Positions 1 to 12,100 of a DNA stretch of 64,000 nucleotides are shown in pieces. Source of the DNA: Phalacrocorax aristotelis (Eukaryota > Chordata > Aves > Suliformes > Phalacrocoracidae); assembly GCF_949628215.1 (NCBI RefSeq), contig NC_134283.1:5449610-5513609 (forward strand), given 5' to 3'. The position numbers were made by a program, and so were the translations under genes. Each line of letters begins with the position of its first letter. Positions within the stretch are counted from its first letter, which is position 1. The notes under the pieces are model-generated. The model saw only the letters and a program-made list of their open reading frames with translations, had not been told where the DNA came from and ran no database searches.

Positions 1-60
1 AGCTGGGGGGGGGAACAAAAGCTGGGATCCACACACTTGGGAATTGCGCCCTTGTGGTAC
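1..60. other. Vector-polylinker-like string at window edge
   Basis: The first bases contain a run of nine G followed by GAACAAAAGCTGGGATCC and, shortly after, GGGAATTGCGCCCTT. From memory, GGGAACAAAAGCTGGG is the T3-side flank of the pBluescript polylinker, and AATTCGCCCT is its T7-side flank; the second match here has one extra base. Two such matches within 50 bases are unlikely by chance. They may be residual cloning vector or a linker at a contig edge. It could still be coincidence, and no other vector sequence follows. Confidence 0.3.
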
Positions 61-3000
61 AAAACACCCGCACTGTATCAGCAAATGGTACATCAACATT
101 ACATACTTACATCAGTATCACCTCCCCAGTTGGACCAAATTCCGACCATACACATGCATGCAATGCCACTGCTTTCATCATGCTGTTTTAAAAAGCAAGA
201 AGGAACCTATTATGTTTCAGACATGTGGAGGAAAAGAGAAGCTGAAGACTAGATTTCGGCTCCTTCACACCTTCCTTGCACAACCCTGCAGTGCTCCAGC
301 TTGCAGGGCTGACAGGGACAGAGAAACCAAAGAGTAAACCAACTGAATAATGAAAATAACATCCTGGGTCTCTCTCCTATGCTTTTTTTACTGGCTGCTA
401 TGATTATTTTTTTCAATTTCTGAGATTTTAGAGTCAATTCTTTAAGTTTGCTTAAATGATCCAAGCCCTTTCAAAAACAAAAAAGTTGCATCATTTTAAA
501 TAAAAGCATGACCCCATTTAGTTAAACAGCAAAATGCCTATACAGACACATCAGTTTTGGTGACTTGTTCCTAGTTATTGCATTTGATCCGGAACTGGTT
601 TAAGATTAATTAAAATAAGCCACTCTTTCAATGCACTGCGACTTGCATTCATTTAACTAAGTTAATGTGAAAAGTGGAGTCAGGTTAAGCAAGTGCAGAT
701 TCTTCACGTTGACAGGACTTAAAAGCAATTCACAGTGTGATTTAGACACTACTGCCCAGGATCGCAGAAACTTCAAATATACTTAGTTTAATCAGCTTAT
801 ACTTTGTGCAAGTGAGAAATCGCTCCTTGCTGCAGAATCATGGCTGAGCACATGGACAAAACATCCAGAAGTTTGCCTTGATGGTTTTCAGAGATTCAGA
901 TCTGACATTATGGGAGTCCCAGCAATGCAGGATGTGAAGGGACAGCAAGAGCTGCTGGGGTCCCACCCCCTGCACTAGGGCAGATTCAAGTAGACCATGC
1001 CTGCACCGCGCAGGAGAAGACTTAAAGAAACCCTTTGCATTGCAATGCCAGATCCCAGGTTTGGCATGAGGAGCCGTCGAGCTGCCTCACCCCTGTACCT
1101 CCCACCCCACCAGCTCCAGCTGCTGCCGCGCCAGCTCCCTCCGGCTCCCCTGTCAGCTCACCGCTCGCCTCCAGTCATCTCAGACAAAAAAGTTTGTTTT
1201 CCCTTCTCAGCTGTCTCCCGCAGGAACTAAATAAACCCTGTTCTAGACACAGTTTCTGATAAGGGAATTTTTTTTAGAAAGCTTGAATTATTTTTGCTGG
1301 TTTTCCTCTGGAGTCCTTTCTCCCTCTCAGTGCACCTCCTCCTTCATGATGTGCAACAAAAACAGACACACCTTTGCTTCCAAATCACTGCAGTGCTTGG
1401 ACCATTACTCACTGCTCTTTGTAAACAGTCTTTCAGTTTTAATACCTCCACCTTGTTGCAAATTTCTTTTAGCCCGTATTTCCTCTACTGGTTTAAAGGA
1501 ATGTCGCAGGCGTAGCATCAAAAGTCCTGTGAAGATAAGGGCCCAGCAACATATAGTGCAGCGCCGTCTTAGAAATAAATTAGATTGGCTTGAAATTATT
1601 TGTTCTCAGAAACTTGTTTAGCAATGTGTTTTCCTGTAGAGATTTATATATTGTTCAACAAGGCTTCCCAGTTACATGCTTGGTGCTGATGAGAGAGAAA
1701 GAAGGAATTCATGGGAATAAAAGTCATGCGGGTAAACCAGTAAAGCTAGGAGCTGAAGGGTGAGGAAGTCATGGCAACAACCCTCCATGGTTCCCTATGT
1801 GCTTTCAATGGCATTCTTCAGTCCTTGCTTCATTCAGACACGAGCGATGCTTTTCTGCAGCTTGGGGGCTTTTTCTAGAGCACTGACACGTTTTAACCTT
1901 TGACTCCAACAGGCAGGTGGGTGGGTGCACAACGCCGTCCCGCAGCGCTCCACCTTTGGGCTCATTTCTACTCTCTGCTCGTTCAAACTTTCTCACACTT
2001 CATTGGCATCGCTAAATATTTACACGAGGCAGCAGTCATTTTGGCATTTGCAGCATCTGTCAGGGTGTTTGTTTTTGTTCTTGTGCTGCTGGCTGAGTGA
2101 GCACCCACACTGCCTCCCACGTCAGTGGAGAACCAACTGTTTCCTCACAGCCATCGCAAAGAGTAGTTATAACAAATTACACCCAAGAAAATAACGGTGT
2201 TGAATCCTTATTGGGCTTCCCCTTGGTGGGAAGCAAAATCAGCTTTTGGCTTTTGTGTCTCCATTCTAACACTGCGTGACCCTGCTGCCCATGCAGACAC
2301 CTCTGCTTTGTGTAGCCGTGATGGAGAGGGGTCTCGCTGGAGCACAGACGTTGTAGATATGAAATGCATTTGTCAGCACAGCACCAGTAACAGGAGGTTG
2401 CCACAAGGTCAAGATAAAAGTGTCCAAAGTGGGTGTAACAAGCTGGCAGTGGGTGGCACGGGAGGCTGCTGCAGCCAGCAGGAGCAGTCACAGCTGTGCA
2501 GGACGAGGCCCCCGGCTCTCTGGGAACGGTACCGCCTCACAGGGCTTTTTTATGCCCTTACAAAACTTGAGTGAATGAGTTTCCATTTCCAACCAACTGC
2601 CAGGTAAAAACAATTTGTTTACTACCAACTATCTGACACAGAGGTGTTTGGCAATGCTGTACAAGCATACCAGGGCATGTCAGACCCCAAGCTAAATAGA
2701 GACCTGCCTCATTCCAATTTGGCTACGAAAATGCTTGTGAGGCATTCACACCAGCCCTGGACTGTAGGCAATTTGGCCCTGAAGACCTTCAGTAGTGTTC
2801 CTGGCCACCTGATTTTCTGCAACTGGGATAAGGTGACTGGCTGGTGGTCAAGGAAGGGAAAAAGCTAGAGAGGACTGAAGCAACTTGTGGGTGGTGATGA
2901 GTCTCATCTCAGCAAGCAGAACAAGGTGACCTTCTTCTTAGTAGCCTGAATGATGTTCTGACGATGTTTGGGTTTGGGTTTTTTTTATTATTTTTTTTAA

Positions 3001-5026
3001 GGGATAATCCTTTACTATGTTGAAATAGTCTTCCACTGAACCCTTAAAAAACATCTCCTTGTGAGCTGACTCATGGCTCTATGAGCCATCGGACGTTCAG
3101 TCAATCATTGACTTCTGCTTTTTGTAAAGTAGCTATTGATGTTGTATATTATTCGTTTCTTGGCACCTTATACTAGGCTTTCATCAAAGCAAAATGCTGA
3201 AGCAATTAGCAAAGGATATCAATTTATACAGCAATTCACATTATCCCTCAAAGCTTCATTAGCCTCAGAAGCTAAGGAACTGGGAAGAAAATTTGGGGAA
3301 GTGCTCTGTTACCTTCTGCAGCTCAGCCCATCTGCGCTGCAGCAGCACCCCTACATCACGCTGCCCTTCACAGCCAGGAAAGGGGGATCTGGCAGCACCC
3401 GGCTCCGCAGCACAGGGAGAGGACAACTTCCTCCACCTACCCCAGTTCAGCCTGAGGACCTGCTCACATATTTTGCATAGGTCAAAGCTGTTCTCTGGGA
3501 CTAAGCACGTTTCAACAGCCAGAATCAGAGCAGCTGGGGGCATTATTTGCAAGAGAAAAAAAAAATCAGGTTTCCTGTCCTTGAGACACCCCAGAGCTCC
3601 TGCTGGCAGGTGATGCTCTGCCGCCATGGCGGTGTGCCCTGACCAACTTGAGCTTCTCCTCTTGTTCCCTACAAACACTCCTGAGGTCAACAAGGCATAA
3701 TTGACCCATTATTTCACAGAAAAGACACCGACATCAGCAAGAAGCAGCTGCTGGTGGGATGAAAACCTCACTTAGCGGCCCTTTTGCTGGGAAGGTAATT
3801 TGGTCTTTACAACTCTGAACACAACCATCTCTTTATACCTGTTTCACTGCATTTATCAGCAAATATTTGTTTTTAGTGTGGGTTTTTTTTTTCTTTCAGC
3901 TGAATAATTTTTATTATGTTGATTCACGTTGTTGCCTACCTCTCCACAATTCTGAATACAAGCCTTGCCCTTGACTGCACAACACAATGAAAGCTTTCAG
4001 GTCACAGCTTTTAGAACACTTGATATTGGTTTTTCTTTCTGGAAAGAATAAATAATGTTAACCTCTCTGTTAGTGTTGAGGAAAAACGAAAAGGAAGAGG
4101 CTATTAGAGGCAGGTCAAACAGACTGATATTGGGCTTAGGTGATTCCAAACCCATTTAATAGTTTGCACAGCTTGACACAAAAATTAACTCATCTCCCAG
4201 TTAGCTGAATAATTAAAGTGCATCATCAAATTTCCAGTTACATCCTGTAGACAGACTTACTGGGGAGCCGCCATGGCCAGGTGAAATATTTTCCTTTTCC
4301 TTGTACATCATGGCTGGGGCTGGCTTGTACAAAACACAGGTACTGCCCCAGTGCTGTACCTGGAGGTGAAGGCTCGGGGGGGACACAGGCTGGGGGACAG
4401 CTTGGGCTGCACCTTGCAGCAGAGTAGGCTTCATCTCAGGATGTCTTCACACCAGGAGCAGTGAATATGTTTTAGTCATGCACAAATTATTTGGCTCAAC
4501 AAAAAGGAACTGCTGAGTGCCTCTGCCAGCAGGACACATTACACTATGAATGATCTGTAGCAAGCTTAAGTACCTATGGATTTATAGAAAATTACAAAAA
4601 GTGACAGAATTTGAGTCGTTCATGTCGTATAAATGCAGCACCGGAGTGTACTGGAGAGACATTCGGCTGAACGCACTCTTGTACAAATCCAGTCCCAAAG
4701 ACCGTCAGCAGCTCCCCTACCTCACAGGGACCCTGACCCCAGCAGCAAAATGCATTTATGCAAGGTTGGCTCGCTCTCTGTAAGCAACCCTGTCCTTCTG
4801 AGTTAGGATCATTTGCATTTTATACAAACAGCTGTACAGCTGGAGGTAAAAAAGAGTGCAAACACAAGAAAGAGGTCACAGCCCTCTTCTCCAGATGCTT
4901 TCTGCAGGAGCTGCAGCCCACAAGTTCAAAAGCTGACAACGCTATACATTTGAAGAACACCTTATTGAAGGGATGGGGATAGCGAGTGTGCTCCTTTAAG
5001 AAGGTGCTGCCTCATTTCCTGGAGCT
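61..5026. other. Intergenic DNA, no supported gene
   Basis: About 5 kb of AT-rich unique-looking sequence. Short open frames exist on both strands (the longest about 140 codons on the minus strand near 3.3-3.7 kb), but none resembles a known family or has plausible splice sites. In human the next gene past HSD17B2 is MPHOSPH6, transcribed towards it. I looked for its C-terminal coding exons on the plus strand here and did not recognise them. A GC-richer patch at about 1.0-1.2 kb has no clear coding character. Confidence 0.5.
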
Positions 5027-6116
5027 CACAGAATCATAGAATCATTAAGGTTGGAAGGCCATTTCCTCTCATTCTATCACTAGTAACTGGGGAGGAGAGA
5101 CCAACACCCACCTCACTACAAGTTCCCTTCAGGTATATGTAGAGAGTGATAAGGTCTCCCCTCAGCTTCCTCTTCTTTAGATTAACACCCCCGGTTCTTT
5201 CAGCTGCTCCTCATCAGACTTATTCTCCAGACCCTGCCCCAGCTTTGTTGCCCTTCTCTTGGACACGCTCCAGCACCTCAGTGTCCTTCTTAGAATCATT
5301 AAGGTTGGAAAAGACCTCTTGGATCATCAAGTCCAACCATCAACCCAACACTACCATGTCTCCCAAACCATGCCCTGAAGTGCCATGTCTACGTGTCTTT
5401 TAAATACCTCCAGGGATGGTGACTGCCCCACCTCCCTGGGCAGCCTGTTCCAATGCCTGAACACTCTTTCAATGAAGAAAAATTTTTCCTAATACCCCGT
5501 CTAAGCCTCTCCTGATGCAGCTTGAAGCCATTTCTTTTCATTCTGTAGCTAGTAACTTGGGAGAAGGTACTGAGGGGACTAAAACTGAACACAATATTCA
5601 AGGTGGGGCCTCACCAGTGCCCAGTACGAGGGCATGATCCCTGCCCTGCTCCTGCTGGCCACACTATCCCTGATACAAGCCAGGATGCTGTTGGCCTCCT
5701 TGGCCACCTGGACACACTGCTGGCTTGTATTCAGCCAGCTGTCAACCAACACCTCCAAGTCCTTCTCCGTCGGGCACTTCCCAGCCACTCTGCCCCAAGC
5801 CTGGAGCATTGTGTGGCGTTGTTGTGACAAAGTGCAGGACCTGGCACGTGGCCTTGTTAAACCTCATACAATTGGCCTTGGCCCATGGATCCAGCCTGTC
5901 CGGGTCCCTCTGCGGAGCCTTCCTGTCCTCGAGCAGATCAACACTCCCGCCCAACTTGGTGTTGTCTGCAAACTTACTGAGGCCACAGCCAACTCCCTCA
6001 TCCAGATCATTGATAAAGAAATTGAACAAGATTGGCCCCAAAACTGAACCCTGGGGAACACCGCTTGTGACCAGCCACCAAATCGATTTAACTCCATTCA
6101 CCACAGCTCTCCGGGG
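5027..6116 (-). mobile_element. CR1 LINE, 5'-truncated, split by a second CR1
   Basis: The plus strand opens with CACAGAATCATAGAATCATT, the complement of the CR1 3' terminal ATTCTATG repeats, so the element lies on the minus strand with its 3' end at 5027. Copy A runs 5027-5291 and resumes at about 5568-6116. Its 3' UTR has an internal deletion near 5064. Minus-strand translation of 5742-6104 gives reverse transcriptase motifs ([14 protein letters not shown], then KFADNTKL, where the usual FADD is FADN). At 5579-5830 the C-terminal CR1 motif SYWALVRPHLEYCVQF is found in another frame, so the ORF is broken. The 5' end is truncated at about 6116, as is usual for CR1. Confidence 0.92.
5292..5567 (-). 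mobile_element. Second CR1 3' fragment nested in the first
   Basis: A second CR1 3' end begins at AGAATCATTAAGGTTGGAAA and runs through the typical 3' UTR to GTAACTTGGGAGAAGG. It sits exactly between two parts of copy A that are adjacent in the CR1 consensus I remember: the text ending CCTCAGTGTCCTTCTT and the text starting TGAGGGG..AAAACTGAACAC. This is best explained by insertion of a roughly 276 bp 5'-truncated CR1 into an older CR1 in the same orientation. No clear target-site duplication is visible, which is normal for CR1. Confidence 0.75.
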
Positions 6117-9100
6117 AGAATGAATTGAACAGCTGAGAATAACTGTGTTCTTACCCCTTGTTGCCCACTGGCCTTCCCTTTCTACAGACCCAGCAAATGC
6201 AAAAAGAAAATGGTATATATGTTCCTACACGGAGATCTCTGATACATCCCACTAAAACAATAAATGCATTCTAAGGGAAATCCTACCTCTTATTAATTGT
6301 TCGCTTTCACATTGTTCCATTTAGTTTTAAACCTTCTTGCGAATTTGCAAGACAAAAGAGGTTAAACAATGTAAAATGCTATTTATTTTGCTATTTTACT
6401 TGTCTACAATAGCATAAATTATTGCCTTTTTAAATTTTTTAGCAGCTTGGAAAACAGCAGGAATTTGCAGAGGGTTTTTTAAGTGAACCGGTCCATTTAA
6501 ATTGAATGCATTATCTGACTTTCTTCTGGCTTCATGCTTGAAAATGCAGGCAAGCCCAACCGCTAAAAGAACAGTGTTATTGCTATGCTGGAGGTGAGAA
6601 CAGTGAGACATTATCATGGGATTTGGAGGAAGTGCACTCAGTTCCACCTAGCAGGATGGGTGTATTATGTGAGCTCAGGTACATCTCATGCAGCCAAATG
6701 TTTAGAAGCAGTCACATGCCTGATGATGCAGACCAGCAGCCCATGGGACGCGTGGGCAGGTACTGGGTATTTGCCACTGCACTGAATTGCAGGCTCCAAG
6801 TCACAGCAACATATTTCAAAATTTTGGCATGCACAGACCTTTAAATTAGTTAGATCTTAAATTTAATTAGAAGACCACTTTAGAAGATCACGTAGAAAGA
6901 GCCCTGTGTGCCCCAGTGCAAACAGTGCTCGCCACAAAGCCTTAACATCTGTAGCACAGGTAGATCATTCCTTGAGCTGCCTGGGATATGAAGTCCCAGA
7001 AAGAAAATAAATCCCACTCTCAGCACCTTGCAGGGGAAACGCTGGAGCTGCTATTCACTTTTCTGAATCTCACGGCCAGGATAGGGGACAGAGCTTAACT
7101 CTGCCAGCACTTCTAGGAGCTTTCCTATTTCTGTTTTTAATAAGTAGGTGTTTCAGCGGTGTCTGTTGGCACCCAAAATTTTCACCTAATTCCCTCTCCT
7201 GATCCAGCTGAGGGTCTCTGTATGAGATAAAGCAAAGATTACTTCGCTCTGAAGTCCAAGACACTTTCTCAATCTAGTGGCTAGGCTGGCTTTGCAGGAA
7301 TTACAATGTCTGGTAAGATTATCTTGGTGCTATCTTCAGTTCTCCCTTCCCTTTGTACCCTGCCCATTCAATCCATGACAAGATCACGTACACCCAGAGA
7401 CAGAAAGTCTGAGCCTTTCCCATTGCCATCTGGGGAGCAACTTCAGGTAGAGCCCATATCGTTCATTAGCATGCAGATGGCCAGCCATCCATCGCTGACC
7501 ACCATATGGCCATCTTCACAGACATCCATCACTTTTGGCCAACCTCAATTTTACCTTGTTGAAGCCAAGTGGTATTTCTGCAGGACGAAGACAAGACCAG
7601 GCACTGCAAGGATGCAATCATGCTGTAAATTCCACCCTTTCTGCCTTTTCAGCTGTATTTTCATGACAGATGGCAGATGGTGACACAACTATAGCGTCTC
7701 CCGCTTAACTGCAGAACAACTTGCCCTTCTGGCTGTATAAACTTCATCATCGTGCAAGCCCTCGGTAGCAGCTGCTACAAAACCAGAGAATATTAAGAGG
7801 CTGTCATTGATATTTCTCTGAATCTCTGCAGAATTGATAAAAATCGCATTTCTGGGTAAGATTTGAAAGAATAGAAGTCAGTCATCTAATTAAGAAGCAT
7901 GGCCAGGCAGTCACATAGATAAAGAAGAAGCAAAAGAAGTTGTAAGGTGAAAAATTGAATCTGCCTAGATGGACTTAAGAGAGATGTGTAAGGGCTCTGG
8001 AGAGAGAGATGGACTTTAATTAATGCTCTCTGATGGGGGTGTCTACACCAGATACAGCCTGAGGGGTATTAAGGGCACAAAGAAAGAAACCAAGAGCCCA
8101 CTGTCAGGGAAAGCTTAAGTGAGAAGGAGGAGAGAGCTCTCTCCAGTTTAACCTTAGTGTCAGTAAGCTGAGACAGTTCTTCTCATTTCTTCATGTTTGC
8201 TTTGGTTTTGTTTCATTCATACCTATGTCACCTATTCAGATATATGAACAAAGAGTTACGTGCTTCCAGGGGACTGATGGGCTTCAGACTTTTTATGCTT
8301 CCCAGGTGAACATTAGATGACCACAAGGTAAGAAACTGCTGGTGTAGGGGCTTGGCTTCCTCCCCTTAAAATGCTTTTTGCTTAGAATAAATAAACAAGG
8401 ACCCCTGGCAAGCCTTTGGACAGCCAGCTACCTGCGCATGAAACTGCAGTGGTTCTCATGCCTGGGAAGATTTCACAATTTCTTCTGAATTGTGCATGAA
8501 ATATGATTTCGTTTGCAAATTCAAGCCCTGTATTATTATTTTTTTCCCTCTTCGGCTTTGTTGTTTGCAAGAATCCAGGTTTTAATCAGAACATCCTGTG
8601 ACTCCCATTCTAAACATTTCTGGCCTTAAGCATTTACTCAGGGTGAAAATATCTGTTGCCTCAGCTCAGTGAGCTTAGCTAAAGGAGGGGAGGCTGTGTG
8701 ACAGCAAGGAGGTTGAATGGTTGGCACTTCTCTCTTTCCTTAGCTCAGAAAGAAAATTTGTAGAGTTAATTTCTCTTCAAACTAATTAAAGCTTTAAGTT
8801 GGGACAGTGTGTACTGCACACTTGATTGCAAACCACCTCCATGATTCATTCAGATTGGCTCCTGCTGTTTTTGTCACTGGGTTTATATTCATGGAGTGAG
8901 TGCACAAACCTGAATTTTTTTGAAAAGAAAAAGAAGCCTGGACTTGCTTATTGCAAATAGCTACCTATAGTCCCATGCAGACAGTGATGAATTACCTGCT
9001 GCAAGTCTGGTGCTGTAATATCAGCAACTGGACACATGCCCAGTCCCAAAAATTCATATGAGGGCAACAAAGCTGTTTTTGTAAAAACAGCAAAATCTCT

Positions 9101-12100
9101 CTACAAAAAGCATGACCTCAAAGCTGCCAAGTCAGAGACCTTCCTCTGCTTTCTAGAGCCATAAGATTATCACCAGTAAGAACTAGTCTGGTCTGGAGGC
9201 TGGGTGCAGTTCAGTATTACCAAGTTGAGCCTTTGCCCATGTGGGTCGTGCTCCCCGGGCCAAGGCCATCTCCTGGCACTTTGGAAAGGCAGCAGTAGGC
9301 TTTGAGGGGAGATGTCCTGTAGCTAACTCTGAATTTACTGTGGCTGGCGTTCAGGGTGCCTCGTTAGCTCGCTCCTGCCGGCTCCTCGCAACACGCCAGG
9401 ACACGTTCCCTTGCTTCTCATCATTTTCACCTTCATCATTTGGAGACAGGAACCACTTTGCCTGTCCCTCTTGGCAGTGCACATCGAGGTGAAATGTCCC
9501 GAAAACACCGGTCTCCCCAGATGCAGCTTAGCCACGGAAATTCCTGCTTTTCTTCTCATTCTCCAAGTGGTTACCTCGACTCAACTCCAGTCTGATTTTC
9601 CTCTTCGTCTACCACTAACATAGAAAAATAGCTAAATTGCCTGCTTGTCTCCCTGTTAAACCTTACAACAATTAGATTACGGGACTGAAAGACACCATAG
9701 CTCAAATGCAGAGGAGATGTTTATGCTGGGTAAAACTCATGTGACTTTTGGGGATTCTGGGGATTTCTTTTCAGTATGTTGCATCTTTCCTCACAGCCCA
9801 AAGCCTCTCTGTGTGCTAGAGGATTTGTTACTAAAATTCAGGTGTAAATATGCTGTAAATATTTAGCAAAGTGTAATAAATTGTCTAGTTAATGTGCTGG
9901 CAAAGAGCTGCTTGCTCTGATTGCTGTTAAACAGAGTTATCCGAGTGGTTGCACCCGAGCAGGGATCAGCATGTTTTGCTGTGTGATGGGGTATTTTTAC
10001 TGATGAGTGTTGGCCAGCAAGGTCCTGCCCCCAGGTCTCCCTAAGCAACAGAACAGAGATGCCAGCAACATTCCTCCATATAGTCTACACAAGAGATTGG
10101 TTGTGCCCCAGCAACACCTACTTTTCACTTTTGCCACTGGTCCCAGGTCATACTGCAGTCTCTGAATAAAACAGATCAGGGAGAAAGAGGAGATTTGGCT
10201 GGTTCAGGCTGGAAGTGGGTAGAAAGATGCTCATGGGAAAAATTAGCAATCTCCATTGCCTAAAGGGAATTAGATTGTCAAAGTCACACTTGACATAAGC
10301 AGAAAACAAACAGCTCGATGGCATGGTAGGGTCACAGGAGGAACAAACTGATGTCACTACTGCTTCCCAAAAGATACCAGTGATATTTGGTATGGAGAGA
10401 TTTCTGTGATGCTGAAACAGCTTGTGTGACAATCCATGGGGAATCCCAGTTCATTAGTTTAAAAATCAAATCAAACTTGACTTAAATGCTTCCAAACTGA
10501 AAACTTAATTACTGTACCAGGATTGTTACATGTAGAAACCTCTATTAAGAACCAGGAACAACACAGGTTATAACAAGGTTTCAAAAGGTTAAAGAAACCT
10601 AGCCTGAAGAGCTTCCATTTCTTTGTGGAGGTATTCACTTTATCTCTAGGGGCTCCTGCAGTAGCGGCATGCATTGGACGCTGCCCTCCGCCGTCCTGGT
10701 GCAGATGCCCAGGGACCCCACAGGCATTGCTGGTGCTCTGGCAGCACTCCTGCCAAGCTGCACGCATGCCAGTGACATACTGATGGACATAATCTAACTG
10801 CTCCTTCCCCTCAAGAGAGCCAACATTTGTCTTCTCGCCCAGTGACTCAGCTCCTAGAGATAAATACAGTCAGGAACTGTCAGATGGAGGCAGCTGTAAC
10901 ACAGCTCTGAAGTGCAAGTGTTGTCCTGCTTGAGCAAACAGTAGTAATGTGACTCCGGAAAGAAAAAGGCCCGCATAGGTATTTCACCTGCTCAGGTAGG
11001 ACCTTGCCAGGTACCTCACAGCTGCCACAAACCGTAGTAGAGCCAGGATCCGTCTTACAGTGGCTGTCCCTCATGTTAGCAGTAGCAATGCTGCTTCCAC
11101 TAGGTGTATTGCTGCACGCCAAACAGCAAAGGAACAAGGACTTTTCAGGACCAGTCCAGATCAAGACCAAACAGAGGCTCTGGGGAACCAGATTCCACGG
11201 TGGCATATGTGACCCCAGAAACATGAGACTAGCAAACCTCAATAGAAGAGCAGCCACAGACAAACCATATTTCATCGGCCCCATTTCCCTTCCTACACAG
11301 ATATACGTGCTGCCAGAATGGAGCATCCTCTCAAGCTGATCAAGTATGGAGTAAGAAGAGGAAGCCAAAAGCAATGCCTACTTTCAGTGGATATCAGGAG
11401 GTTGTACAAACATTTACATAGAAGACTCGCTCTTCCAGAGGCATCTGGCACTTCTAAACCATTTCCCTCGAAATGGTTGGACTGAATATTTCCTGCAGGC
11501 ACTGGGTATTTTTACTGCAGTAAGATACACAAAAGGTCGCAACAGCTGCCTCTCAGCTCACACAGTCAGGAAACATCCCCATAATCCTTTCCTCATAGAC
11601 CAAAAGACTCATCTCTTAAGTCATTAATTCCCCTAAAAGACAGACAGAGGGGTGCAGACACTGCGTATTGCAACTAAAAGTCTCAGATAACTGCAGGGTG
11701 AAAGTCCACATTTCCTCCCTTCCTCACAGAGGAAACCTCTGATGCTTAGCATTGCTTTCAAGAGACTTCAAAACAAACAAGCAAAACCAAAAAATCCACT
11801 GCAGGCAGCCCCCTGCCCCTCGATGCAGCACTGCCCACTGCTGCACCTCAGCACCAGTGAGGACACAATCTCTCCCCAACCAGGAGCTCCCTTTACCTCC
11901 ATTGCACAAAGCCAGTTTGCTAGATTTTAGCTTTAAGCTCTATCTGGTAGGTGACACATCCATCACGTTGCTCTCATTCATGCTTAGGCACCCTTTGCTT
12001 CCTGATGCTCAAATTCAGCTGACACCGCTGGAGTTGGGCTGCTGTGCTACTACCCCTGGGACACAGCCAGCCATTACGGTGCATGGGGGTCTGTCACCAT

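Noticed and set aside
3615-3700. ATG in good context (CGCCATGGCGG) with a 24-codon frame
   Set aside because: The frame closes quickly, there is no CpG island or downstream exon, and it does not match MPHOSPH6.
5603-6123. Plus-strand frames of 74-137 codons near the CR1
   Set aside because: They are antisense to the CR1 ORF2 remnant and explained by it.
10880-11374. Minus-strand frame of 164 codons, the longest in the left part
   Set aside because: No family resemblance; an overlapping frame of 111 codons on the other strand suggests a local lack of stops rather than coding.
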